Of a stretch of DNA of 64,000 nt, positions 33,306 to 45,236 are shown one piece after another. Within the stretch, counting starts at the first letter, position 1, and each line of letters starts with the position of its first letter. The DNA lies in assembly GCA_954871525.1 (NCBI GenBank), contig OX940865.1:11112606-11176605 (forward strand), in the 5' to 3' direction. The notes beneath the pieces are model-generated. The model was not told the DNA's origin. It did not search any database and worked only from the letters and a program-made list of their open reading frames with translations. Position numbers and translations under genes: made by a program. Source of the DNA: Parietaria judaica. Its lineage: Eukaryota > Streptophyta > Magnoliopsida > Rosales > Urticaceae.

Positions 33306-35234
33306 CTAAAAGGCGCTGTTGAGGTAAAAGTATAGTCCAGCAAGCACTGCAACTCCTACAGCAATGCCAACAGGCAACGCCTTCCTAAATTTCCGCCGCC
33401 AGACAAGTCGCGTTAGAATCAAAGGTGAGTTTACGGAGAACAAATTATCTTCGAGAATTGAGTGAGTAATGAAAAAAAAAAAAACAGCCTGATGTGTTTT
33501 ACCCGATTGCTTCGTCTCTTTGGAGCTGTGCTTTCCGTGATTTTCGGACGTCGAGGTTGTTGGCGTCCTTTGACACTGAAGGCTTGTTGTATGTCTTAAA
33601 TCTCCGCTTGGGTGCACCACAAACTGCGCCACCAAAGAAAATAATGCCATAAGATAATACTTCTTTCTAAAAGAGATAACAACGGCATAATTATCAAAGA
33701 CATATTCCTAAGTTTTTAATTGCGCGGAATAATACCCAAAGGTTCACTGGCGGAACCAGGATTCCAAGCCACGGGGTTCAGATTTTTTGTCATTAAATTT
33801 GCATAGTTTCAAGTTTTCAACTGCTTAGGCTTTGTGGTGTTTGTGCTTTGACTTTAGAGGGGCTTATTTGAATAAGTTTTCAAGAATTAGGGTCATATTA
33901 GTGTATTTTAAAATGTGAGGGGTGGTTCCAACCTCACCCACGAAGTGCCTACATCCGCCGCTGCAAAGGTTGCATAATTGGGTTTTAGGTTTGTTCCATT
34001 ACCATTTCCCCGTTACGGGGTGAACGAAAATTCTGGGAAAATTAGGGAACATACCTCCCATTTTGAACAACTTAAGGTATTTATGCCTCTATTAGCTCTT
34101 TAAAAAAAAAAGCTTAATAAAGTTTATAAGCAAACAACTAGTCTCTAATTGTTAATTGATTTTAAGATAGACGTATGTATATCAAGTCACCGAACCAAAA
34201 ATACGTAGATTCAATTTAAAATGGGTGAGTGAAAAAAGTGTAGCATCTTGAGTTGAGACACACTATCCATCAAAATTTACAGAACCCAAAAATTCAGTTT
34301 CTAATTATGAGAGGCAATTTTCACTTCGGATCCGGATTTTTTTTCTTCTTCTTTCAATTTATTAAAGCAAAATTTTGTAAGAATTAAGTATAAAAAGATC
34401 TAACTAATATAAAATCCAATAAGAAATTTCAATAACAATGCACAATATACAACAACAATTGATTCGTCAAAATCTAGAACAATTTTAAAAGGCGATAAAA
34501 CCGGTGTAAGTATTTGATCATTACACAATTCTTCACGATAATTGTTTTATTTTTCGAGGAAATTAAGTTAGTCGTGCATAAATTATAACTTATCAATACG
34601 AATAAAATACGATTTCCTGTATATGACATAATATATAATTTTACAAATACTTAGTTGCTAACTATAATTTTATAATAAAACTATATATTATCAAGCTTCG
34701 AAAAAATCGGTTCCAAAAACCGAATCTTAAGAGTCAGGAACCCGGAAGCGGGAAACCGAAACGGATTCAATCCGAATCCGAGTAACCGTGAGGTAATTTC
34801 GAGTTTCGGGTATTTATACTTGGTGCAGGCCAATTCCTATGGCAAAAAAGCAATGATATGGATAGTGAATGAGAGTAAATACCTTTGCAAAAGAAGCTGT
34901 CGGGTAACTTCTCAAAGGGGGTTCTCTCATTGTATATGTACCTGCCAATGCCATGATCACCACCGTATCAAAACAAACAACTCGCCAAAACAAGACAGAC
35001 ACAACACTAAACACACCCGCAATCTTGGCAAATGTAGGCCTGCTTGGCGGCCACGCGCATGGAGAACTTGGGCGCGGTGGCCGGCGGGGGCCGAGCCAAG
35101 GCGAGAGACGGCGCGAAGAACGACGACTTCGGGGCCGCGAGGCGTTGCGCGGGCCGTTGCAGGGTGGCGGCATTGCGCGGGGACGCAGCCAGCTTGCTGG
35201 CGGTAATGGCTGCAGCGTGTGGTGAGGCGGCCAT
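33306..35234 (-). CDS. Plastid membrane-anchored rubredoxin-like protein
   Basis: Reverse-strand exons in coding order are 35017-35234, 34883-34941, 33503-33623 and 33306-33384; all are in phase, giving 158 residues. The first ~60 residues are rich in Ala, Ser, Pro and Arg without acidic residues, a plastid transit peptide. The rubredoxin fold follows with both iron-binding pairs, YICQDCGYIYNERTPFE and FFCKVCGAPKRRFK (CxxC...CxxC). A charged linker leads to a C-terminal membrane anchor (ALPVGIAVGVAVLAGLYFYL). This matches plant rubredoxins such as At5g51010. The related RBD1 type acts in photosystem II assembly, but that role is not established for this paralogue. Intron 2 (33624-34882) holds a CCG-rich repeat near 34700-34800. 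Confidence 0.92.
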
Positions 35235-35866
35235 GGTCTGTGCGCGCGGGAGTGATGGGATAAGAAGACGAAGAAGGCTTGATTATGTTATACGTGGATT
35301 GGATGGAAGGAAGCGTGGCTTTCACAAGCTCACACACAGGCGAGCTCAAAGCTCCTCCGTTCCTTTGCCTTTTCTTATTTCTTCTTCTCTTATCTTCTTC
35401 TTCAATTCAACGTACTCTCTCTCTAGTCTCTTCTTTGCTGTCTAGTGGGAATTTACATTCTTGTCCTCTACTAAGAAAAATATTGAATAGGAAGTAAATT
35501 TAGACACTCCTAACTCGAAATCCCGGATCCAATTTACGATGGGTTTCTCGTGAAATTTTAAAAAACAGTCACAATTTGTGCCGATTTGATTTATCAACTT
35601 TCAAGTATACTGCAAAATCGACGAGTTTACTAATTGATAGAATTTGATTTTGCAAGTATATTGCAAAATTGACGAGTTTACTAATTAATGAAAATTTTAC
35701 AAAAAATATTAGTTATAAATAAATTTGATTACAAATTCTGAGTCTAGGTGTTTTCATAGATTTTTATGCAATTCTTAGGGTTTTGTAGTGTAAATGGTGC
35801 AAATGGGCGTGTGGGCTTTTGTAAAATGACACTGATCACACGTAAAATGTGTTTTCACTAAGCAAA
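35235..35866. promoter_or_regulatory. Upstream region of the rubredoxin gene
   Basis: This is the 5' flank of the reverse-strand rubredoxin gene. The first ~200 bases are CT-rich on the plus strand (GA-rich leader on the minus strand). Around 35580-35700 a short motif about TATACTGCAAAATCGACGAG is repeated twice. It ends at AGCAAA, just before the duplicated segment. Confidence 0.45.
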
Positions 35867-37218
35867 CGTTTGTAGCGAAAAGAAAGCGGATATCATATTC
35901 ACGAGGAGGCGACTTTAAGCAAAACAAAAACCAAAAGAGAAACGCTAAAGATAATAAATTAAGAAGAAAAATAATCTGACATGTAAGAGGTAGCTACCAT
36001 CACCAAGTAGAGATAGATAGCATTACAGATGATAAACTCAGACTTTACATTCGGATTCGATCAATGATTCTTTTCCTAAGCATCAATCTTGTTTAACCAA
36101 TTTTATCGTATATTTACCACTAATTTTAGTCATCTCTTTTTTATTTTTACCTATTAGTTCCATTAAATTAAATTACCTACGTGATTGTCTTTTTTTGTGT
36201 ATTTTACGGTGTTAGTATCCCCGAAATCGGGGTTCATAAATCTGACTACAATCCCCATGTTGTCTGACATCGGGGTTCGCATTTGGGTTACTATCTCCGA
36301 CATTGATGTCGAAGATATTAACCTCGATGTCGAAGATAGAAATACCAATATCAAGGCAAATAATTGGTCTAATAAATTGAGTTAAAGTAATGTTTCTACA
36401 TAATGTGAAATTGCAAGTCAAATGCCACATGCCGTATGACATCCCATGTCATTCAATCGAAATAAAAAATGTGGTTTAAGTATAATGTGGTACTAGAGTT
36501 TATGTTTGGTTTTAGTTCTTATGGGTCTATTTGGGCCTTTAAACATATATTATGCATAAATTAATGTAATTTCAATGAAATTAAGCTCTATTATTCAATA
36601 TTTTTATTGTATTACAACTATAGTATCTTAAATTTATATATTTATATAATTATATATATATATATTTGAGCTTTTAATATAATAGTATAATTACTTATAT
36701 TTCAAATGATAAAATTGTATAAATTAATTGTAATTTTAATAATAATAATAAAATACTTGTATTATTTTTCAAAAAATTTGTCGATATTACACTCGGTGAG
36801 CGGTGTGCCTATAACTGGCCTTATGCTAAGGAAGGTGAGGCGGTTGCCTTAGGCTCAAAATATATTATCCTCGTTAAGCTTAATCGAAGGGCCCCAATTA
36901 TTAATCATATTTTCTCTATACGAATTATTTTTCTCTTCACTGAGTGAAGTTATTAGCTATTCTTTCTCTTAACGTGCCTAACACTTTTAGTACAACTTTT
37001 TTCCACTTCTTAAGACCAACTCCACCCGATCACTTTGTTTTCTATTTTATTTTACAGCAAAGGGCACAGCTAAACACTACCCCATCTCCAACCGAACTTA
37101 ATTTTAACACTAAAAGAAATATTCTTTTGTATTCAAGTTTCTCTTATTTATATTCACACCCTTATATTAATTTATACTACTTAAACACTACTTTAATAAT
37201 AATAAATTATTTGTAAAT
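35867..37218. repeat. Segment X, left copy of a 1.35 kb duplication
   Basis: From CGTTTGTAGCG at 35867 to GTAAAT at 37218 the sequence matches 45237-46592 with about ten substitutions and a few length changes that I could count. It contains short repeats of CGATGTCGAAGATA near 36303-36340 but no recognisable gene. The left boundary is sharp; the sequence before it (AGCAAA) is not shared with the right copy. Confidence 0.85.
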
Positions 37219-37236
37219 ATTCTTTTTTTTTTAACA

Positions 37237-39381
37237 CTAAAAAAAATTGTTGTCAGAGAATGGTTCGAAATGAACCATCTCCTTTCCCCCCCCCCTCTTC
37301 TCTTTCTTTTCTTTTTCTTTCTCTCACCTCTGCTCCCGTACTCTCTCTCTCTATCTTCTATTTTCTTCTCCTTCCTCAAATGCTCAAAGCCTCATAGCTC
37401 CATCACCGGAACTCCGATCGGCGAGATCTTGGTACCGTTGGAAAGCTCTCGAGGAGGTGAACAAGCTGCTGGGCGGAAGTCGACCCGAGGTGGCGGCGTT
37501 TGACCGGAATATTCGCCGGAAGGTGCGATTTTACAACTCTAGATCTTTTTCATGTCGGTTTGATTTTGAGAAATCTAATACCGGAATCATGTTCACGAAG
37601 CCTATTAGAGTCCGTTGGAGGTATCACCTCGCCGTCGCCGCCGTCATTCGCCGTTGCCGGCCGCCGTCATCATTTTTCCGATCTCGAAATTTATTGAGGG
37701 GTTTTGAAGCCCTCGTCGAGGAGATCGAAAGCCCTCGATCGAAATCGTCATCGGACTCTCGGTAAGCCCGAATTTCCTTGCCATAGTTTATGATTTTAGA
37801 TGATCCAATTAGGTATGTTCTGGGCCTTGATTGATGAAATTGACCTCGCCATTGTGTTTAGAATAGTCGAATTAGGCTAGGAGAGGTATCACATTGTCGA
37901 ATTGATGCCCGTTTTACTGCCTCGTTTTGCGTGCCCGACGGGAATTTGGCCCGGGTTAAATGTCAGTGTATCGGGTTTTCAATTGACAATTTGAATTCCA
38001 ATCTTAGTAATATTTGACTTATGGATGGTATCGGTGTTATAGTTGGCGCGGATAGTCGTCCCGTGGTCACCTCGAAAACCGTGCTACCTGAATCACCCGT
38101 TCTGAATAGTACATCGGATCCCGAAGTCTCTGATCATCGAAGTCAAGGCCAAGACGAACCCGCATCTTCGACTAGCTATTCGATCGGTCAAATTTTCCAC
38201 GGATTGAGGTAGGGGCTATTACCTTTTCTCGCTTTTAAAATGAACGTAGAAACCAACGATTTAATGAAGATTGAACCAGATAGGTTAAAACCATAATTAA
38301 TGAGATATTTTTTTTTTATTTTAAATCAAAAGATAAGGTTAATCTTGTGATTTGTCGTCGCTTGATAGCGAGGCTGGATACCAGGTATGGTTGCATCCGA
38401 TTGATGCTTATTATATATTTTATGTTTATGGTGACGTCGGTATGACGTATGTTGAAATGGTACCCGCTTCGGGCGGATGATGATTATTATGATATGGTTC
38501 CCGCTTCGGGCGGATGATGATTATTATGATATGGTACCCGCTTCGGGCGGATGAGCTGCTGACGAGCAGCTGGCTACTGCGCAGTACATGGACATGGATA
38601 TGGATATGATTGGACCCAAAAGTCAACATTTCGACCCATGGCGAACTGGCCGTCTTTGGTGGTGATTAGGATCCCGAGTCGAGGGCGAGTTACGGTTAGG
38701 GACTTCTAGTCCACCTGTGCTCGTGCCTTGAGGACTCGATGGGATATAGTGGAGAAAAGGCGCGAGCTGACTCGGCATGGACCACCGAAATGATTTGACT
38801 TTTGTGGAGAATGTTTATTTATTTATTTCAGTGTTGAAAATGGTTAAAATGATAATAAAATGATTTTATGATGACGTTTAATTTAAATTAATTGAAATTT
38901 GACTAATAATGGTTCGGTAAAGAGAATTGGTAGTAGATTCCCTACTGAGCGTGTGGTGCTCACCCCTTCCATATACATCTTTTTCTTTCCAGCTTCAGGT
39001 GGTGTTCAGTATCAGACTCCGGACGAGGAATAGTTTGATTCAGGAAGTCTACGTGTCGTTTTGCTTACCTAAACCTTTAATGTTCGTCGTGGTGAATTTC
39101 GTGTTTTTAGTTGATCTTTAATTTCGAAAATGTAAAGGATTAAATTAAGGACATTTGTGATGGTGGTACTTTATATTTGTCGTTTTATGGTGTTGTATAA
39201 ACTGTGGTCGTTGATGTTGTATTGTCGTTTTAAGTCCCATGGGAAAAAGTTATATGTTTGTTGACGTGGACATTGAATATTCAACGATATCGGTCGAATG
39301 ATAATGTGTCATTGAACGGTCCAAGTTTGAAAAGTCGTCATTTTTGTCTTATTCTACTAACCCCCATATATGGGCGTTACA
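37237..39381 (+). repeat. Left LTR of the Tekay-like element (5'-truncated)
   Basis: It matches 43095-45236 with roughly eight substitutions that I could find by eye, plus length changes in C, T and CT runs. The TGTAAAACCCC start present in the right copy is absent; a T-rich filler at 37219-37236 joins it to segment X. Confidence 0.85.
38459..38552 (+). repeat. Three 37-base tandem units with a CCCGCTTCGGGCGG hairpin, inside the LTR
   Basis: CCCGCTTCGGGCGG begins at 38463, 38500 and 38537. Each unit has a CCCG...CGGG stem with spacer ATGATGATTATTATGATATGG. The same array is in the right LTR at about 44314-44408. Confidence 0.85.
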
Positions 39382-39880
39382 TTTTGGTATCAGAGCCTAG
39401 GTTACGGCACCTAGGGTACAACACCATAATTTTTATTTTGCGTTTTTGTCGTGTTTTATTTTGTATCACCATCCATAATCCTGACATTTAATCTTTTTAC
39501 AGTTGATCAACATGGTTCGGAATTCCCAAAGTACCCTAAATCTGCGTCCCCCGTTAAATCTTGAAGAATCTGCATTGTATAATGTTCCATAATACGTGAT
39601 ACAATCTCTTAATTCTGCAGTTGAAATAATGAAATCTTTTAAGGAGAACCTGTTCCAAAATCCTCTATAGTTTGATGAATTTCCTGATGCTGTTACAATT
39701 GAAATGCGATTGACATTAATGAAGAAAATTTTTGAGGTGCTTGATAATTCTGATGTCGTAGATAGCACTGAAGCTAGAATGGTAAATTTTGGGTAATGAT
39801 TTCATGCGCAATGGGTTTGCGAGAACCTTACGCCAAAGCGTTACTCTAATTTCTCAGAACTGATTGTTTCAGCCAAAAAC
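39382..39880 (+). pseudogene. Primer binding site and gag N-terminal remnant
   Basis: After the primer site at 39385-39396 an open start at 39511 reads a short gag-like frame with several stop codons. The nucleocapsid part of gag is not found, so a large deletion is likely. Confidence 0.6.
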
Positions 39881-41440
39881 CTCGAGACATGTATTATTCC
39901 TTCATCGTTGTGCGCTCATATAGGAAATTGCCAAAAGCTTTAATGATCTACAAGTCTTGTGAGCTTGTCATTGAGGGAAGTAAATTATCATTTGACGTAA
40001 TCGTTCCCCGTATGATCGAGTTTGATGTAACATTGGAATTGGATATATTAGAAAAGTACCGTGCTATAGTAGACTGCTACAAAATACATGGCACCCTCAG
40101 AAGAAACGAAAATGAGCATGTTAATATGGCCTCATAATTTTATCTTGAAGTCTCTCCTTGGAGGAGAGATGAATTTTGAAGGGTCGGAAGTTAATTGTGC
40201 CATTGAAGGTGTGAGGCAAAGTACAATCGACCCGCACATCCCAATAGTACAAGATCTTGAAGATGTGTTTTCCGCAGAGATTTTAGGATTTCCTCCAGAT
40301 TGTCGATTGGGTTTGACATTGACCTAGTTCCTGGGAGTTCTCCGATCTCTATGACTCCTTACCGTATGGCTCCAGCAGAATTGGCAGAATTGAGAGAGCA
40401 ATTAGACGACTTGTTGAGCAAAGAGTTTATCAGGCAAAGTCCATCACCGTGGGGAGCGCCGGTGTTATTCGCTAAGAAAAGAGATGGTAGTTTACGCCTT
40501 TGTGTGGGCTACAAATGACTCAACAAGATAATGATTAAAAATAAATACCATTTTACCGCACATAGATGACCTATTCGATCAATTGCGAGGATTCAAGTTC
40601 TTCTCAAAGATAGATTTGCGGTCATGTTACCACCAATTGAGAATTCGAGATGCCGACATCCTGAAACCAGCGTTCCGTACACGATATGATCAATTTGAGT
40701 TCACGGTTATGCCTTTTGGTTTAACGAACGCTCCAGCGGCGTTTATGGACTTAATGAATAGATTTTTTTTTTCCGGTCATACTTGGATCGATTCGTTGTT
40801 GTCTTCATTGATGACATACTTATCTATTCAAGAACCCTAAAGAACACGAAGAACATTTGCGAATAGTTTGGCAGACTTTGCGGGACTATCATCTCTATGC
40901 AAACAAAGAAAAATGTGAATTCTGGATGACGGAAGTGAAATTGTTAGGCCACGTGATCTCGCAAGAAGGTATTGTCGTAGACCCGTCAAAGATTGAAGCT
41001 ATCTTGAACTGGAGGCAACCAAGAAATGTTGCAGAAGTTCGAAGTTTCCTAGGTCTTGCGGGCTATTACAGGAAGTTCGTGGAGAATTTTTCAAAAATTG
41101 CCGCACCGCTAAGCAAGCTCACCAGAAAAGATGTTCAGTTCAGTTGGGATGATAGATGTGAAGAGTATTTTTCAGAGTTGAAACGACGATTGACGAGTGC
41201 TCCTGTCCTTGTTGTTCCCAATGTAGATGAAGTGTTTATAGTGTATACTGATGCATCTCGTAGTGGACTAGGTTGTGTGCTCATGCAACAAGGGAGAATG
41301 GTGGCATATGGTTCTAGGCAATTAAAGCCGCATGAACAAAACTATCCTACCCACGACTTGGAGCTAGCAGCAGTGATATTTGCACTCAAAATCTGGCGTT
41401 GTCATCTTTACGGCTCAAGATTTGAGATATTCAGTGGTCG
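39880..41440 (+). pseudogene. Broken protease, reverse transcriptase and RNase H region
   Basis: A retropepsin-end motif lies near 40000-40080. RT blocks follow in several frames: [54 protein letters not shown] and [15 protein letters not shown]. The catalytic FIDD motif is at about 40808-40819 but in a different frame from the preceding block, after a T-run frameshift near 40770. RNase H is seen as [18 protein letters not shown] and [11 protein letters not shown]. Confidence 0.88.
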
Positions 41441-43045
41441 CCGATGCATTAAGTCTGAAGAATCATGGTTTGGTTGCTTCTTTGACCTTGGAATTATGGA
41501 AAAGATCGGTTACCATTGGCGATTACAATTTAGAATTCCATAGCGATGGGTATAATGCATGTGCATATAACGTCATAGCCGTTCCATCAATGGTACTCCA
41601 AGTTAGACAAAGTCAGTGGAGCGATGAAACGTTACAAGAGGTATGGAATCGATTACAAGCTGGAGAACAACTTGAAGGATGGAATGTGGGAGTCGATGGA
41701 TTTTTATTGTACAAAGGGAGGCTTGCGGTAGCTGATGATACTACGTTACGAAGCGCCATTTTACATGAAGCTCATCGTTCCAAGTTTGCTATTCACCCAG
41801 GGAGTACGAAGATGTACCAGGATCTGGAGAGGCAATATTATTGGTACGGAATGAAGTCGAATGTGGCGATGTTCGTGAAGAGATGTCCAGTCTGCCAAAT
41901 GGTCAAAGCAGAGCATCAAAGACCTGGCGGGGAGCTTAGACCACTTGAAATACCTGAGTGGAAATGGGACTGCATCACAATGGACTTCGTTTCGGGACTT
42001 CCTCGGTCTCGGGGCGGACACGATGCGGTGTGGGTGATCGTTGATAGATTGACAAAATCAGCCCACTTTATCCTCATTCGGACAGATTACAAAGTTCCGA
42101 AACTTTGTAAACTATATGTGGAAAAGATAGTAAAGCTTCATGGGGTCCCTGTTTCAATAGTTTTGGACCGAGACGCTCGTTTCACCTCAAAGTTTTGGAG
42201 AAGAAAAAAAAAAGAATTGATTTGAGTTTGAGCGCAGCTTTTCACCCGCAGACTGATGGTCAATCAGATCGAGTAATTCAGATATTAGAAGACGTGCTTC
42301 GGGCGTGTGTCTTGGATTTTGGGAGAAAGTGGAGGTAGCAACTACCATTCGTGGAGTTTTCTTACAACAATAGCTTTCAGGCTAGTATCGGTATGGCACC
42401 GTATGAGGCCTTGTATGGTCGACCTTGTCGTTCACCTCTTTGTTGGGCGGAGTGTGAAGATCGTATTACTCTCGGTCCTTCCTACCTCAGAGAGACAACG
42501 GAAGCGATTAAGCTTATTCGGAAAGATTCAAAATTGCTGAAAGTCGCCAAAAGAGTTATGCGGAACGAAGACGAAGGCCATTGGAATTCATGGTTGGCGG
42601 TTATGTATTTCTAAAGGCTACACCCACTCCGGGTGTTTCTCGTTTTGGAATAAAAAGAAAGTTGGCTCCGTGATACACCGGCCCATTCGAGGTAGTGAAA
42701 GAGTTGAACCACTCGCATACAAGCTCGATTTACCTCCGCAATTATCTCACGTTCACAATGTGTTTCATGTGTCGATGTTGAGAATATATGAACCCGATCC
42801 TCGTCAAATCATTGAGTGGACAGAGATACCTTTTCAAGAAAATGCGACATATGAGTAATGCTCGATTCATATTATCAACTGTGAAGTAAAAGTTCTTCGT
42901 CAATGAGAGATTCCTCTAGTCGAAGTGGTGTGGAACCATCACGAAGTAAGAGAGGCAACCTGGGAGTTAGAGTCAGAGATGATGGAGAAGTACCCGTCTT
43001 TGTTCGGGAGTAGTTTCGTTTAAATTTCGAGGACGAAATTTTTTT
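41440..43045 (+). pseudogene. Broken integrase and chromodomain region
   Basis: The zinc-binding HHCC part (HEAHRSKFAIH...CPVCQMVK), the catalytic core start MDFVSGLPRS and the second Asp in LDRDARFTS are in one frame. An A-run frameshift near 42210 puts the rest in other frames. The C-terminus has a VHNVFHVSMLR motif near 42745-42780 and a chromodomain-like VVWNHHEVREATWELESEM segment up to about 43015. Confidence 0.85.
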
Positions 43046-43060
43046 TGAGGGGTGGAGTAT

Positions 43061-45236
43061 TGTAAAACCCCATAATATATTATTATATATATATAAAAAA
43101 AAAATTGTTGTCAGAGAATGGTTCGAAATGAACCATCTCCTTTCCCCCCCTCTTCTCTTTCTTTTCTTTTTCTTTCTCTCACCTCTGCTCCCGTACTCTC
43201 TCTCTCTCTATCTTCTATTTTCTTCTCCTTCCTCAAATGCTCAAAGCCTCATAGCTCCATCACCGGAACTCCGATCGGCGAGATCTTGGTACCGTTGGAA
43301 AGCTCTCGAGGAGGTGAACAAGCTGCTGGGCGGAAGTCGACCCGAGGTGGCGGCGTTTGACCGGAATATTCACCGGAAGGTGCGATTTTACAACTCTAGA
43401 TCTTTTTCATGTCGGTTTGATTTTGAGAAATCTAATACCGGAATCATGTTCACGAAGCCTATTAGAGTCCGTTGGAGGTATCACCTCGCCGTCGCCGCCG
43501 TCATTCGCCGTTGCCGGCCGCCGTCATCATTTTTCCGATCTCAAAATTTATTGAGGGGTTTTGAAGCCCTCGTCGAGGAGATCGAAAGCCCTCGATCGAA
43601 ATCGTCATCGGACTCTCGGTAAGCCCGAATTTCCTTGCCATAGTTTATGATTTTAGATGATCCAATTAGGTATGTTCTGGGCCTTGATTGATGAAATTGA
43701 CCTCGCCATTGTGTTTAGAATAGTCGAATTAGGCTAGGAGAGGTATCACATTGTCGAATTGATGCCCGTTTTACTGCCTCGTTTTGCGTGCCCGACGGGA
43801 ATTTGGCCCGGGTTAAATGTCAGTGTATCGGGTTTTCAATTGACAATTTGAATTCCAATCTTAGTAATATTTGACTTATGGATGGTATCGGTGTTATAGT
43901 TGGCGCGGATAGTCGTCCCGTGGTCACCTCGAAAACTGTGCTACCTGAATCACCCGTTCTGAATAGTACATCGGATCCCGAAGTCTCTGATCATCGAAGT
44001 CAAGGCCAAGACGAACCCGCATCTTCGACTAGCTATTCGATCGGTCAAATTTTCCACGGATTGAGGTAGGGGCTATTACCTTTTCTCGCTTTTAAAATGA
44101 ACGTAGAAACCAACGATTTAATGAAGATTGAACCAGATAGGTTAAAACCATAATTAATGAGATATATTTTTTTTTTTAAATCAAAAGATAAGGTTAATCT
44201 TGTGATTAGTCGTCGCTTGATAGCGAGGCTGGATACCAGGTATGGTTGCATCCGATTGATGCTTATTATATATTTTATGTTTATGGTGACGTCGGTATGA
44301 CGTATGTTGAAATGGTACCCGCTTCGGGCGGATGATGATTATTATGATATGGTTCCCGCTTCGGGCGGATGATGATTATTATGATATGGTACCCGCTTCG
44401 GGCGGATGAGCTGCTGACGAGCAGCTGGTTACTGCGCAGTACATGGACATGGATATGGATATGATTGGACCCAAAAGTCAACATTTCGACCCATGGCGAA
44501 CTGGCCGTCTTTGGTGGTGATTAGGATCCCGAGTCGAGGGCGAGTTACGGTTAGGGACTTCTAGTCCACCTGTGCTCGTGCCTTGAGGACTCGATGGGAT
44601 ATAGTGGAGAAAAGGCGCGAGCTGACTCGGCATGGACCACCGAAATGATTTGACTTTTGTGGAGAATGTTTATTTATTTATTTCAGTGTTGAAAATGGTT
44701 AAAATGATAATAAAATGATTTTATGATGACGTTTAATTTAAATTAATTGAAATTTGACTAATAATGGTTCGGTAAAGAGAATTGGTAGTAGATTCCCTAC
44801 TGAGCGTGTGGTGCTCACCCCTTCCATATACATCTTTTTCTTTCCAGCTTCAGGTGGTGTTCAGTATCAGACTCCGGACGAGGAATAGTTTGATTCAGGA
44901 AGTCTACGTGTCGTTTTGCTTACCTAAACCTTTAATGTTCGTCGTGGTGAATTTCGTGTTTTTAGTTGATCTTTAATTTCGAAAATGTAAAGGATTAAAT
45001 TAAGGACATTTGTGATGGTGGTACTTTATATTTGTCGTTTTATGGTGTTGTATAAACTGTGGTCGTTGATGTTGTATTGTCGTTTTAAGTCCCATGGGAA
45101 AAAGTTATATGTTTGTTGACGTGGACATTGAATATTCAACGATATCGGTCGAATGATAATGTGTCATTGAACGGTCCAAGTTTGAAAAGTCGTCGTTTTT
45201 GTCTTATTCTACTAACCCCCATATATGGGCGTTACA
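43061..45236 (+). repeat. Right LTR of the Tekay-like element (complete)
   Basis: 2176 bases, TGTAAAACCCC...GGGCGTTACA, preceded by the purine tract. Segment X' begins immediately after the terminal ACA with CGTTT. Confidence 0.88.

Larger units (their letters stand above)
37237..45236 (+). mobile_element. Tekay-like Ty3/gypsy chromovirus retrotransposon, decayed
   Basis: Two LTRs of about 2.15 kb (37237-39381 and 43061-45236) flank a 3.68 kb interior. A tRNA-Met primer site, TGGTATCAGAGC, is at 39385-39396. A purine tract, GAGGGGTGGAG, is at 43047-43057. Interior order is gag remnant, protease, RT, RNase H, integrase, chromodomain, typical of Ty3/gypsy. The TGTAAAACCCC...GTTACA LTR ends suggest the Tekay clade. 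The coding part has many stops and frameshifts and most of gag is missing. The left LTR lacks about the first 35 bases; the flanks show no target-site duplication. Confidence 0.88.

Noticed and set aside
35044..35445. Plus-strand 133-codon open frame opposite rubredoxin exon 1
   Set aside because: It is antisense to the GC-rich transit-peptide exon; composition explains the lack of stops.
37457..37765. 102-codon open frame in the Tekay-like LTR, also present at 43128-43622
   Set aside because: It lies in the U3/R/U5 part of an LTR; GC-rich leader sequence is common in this clade and no protein domain is seen.
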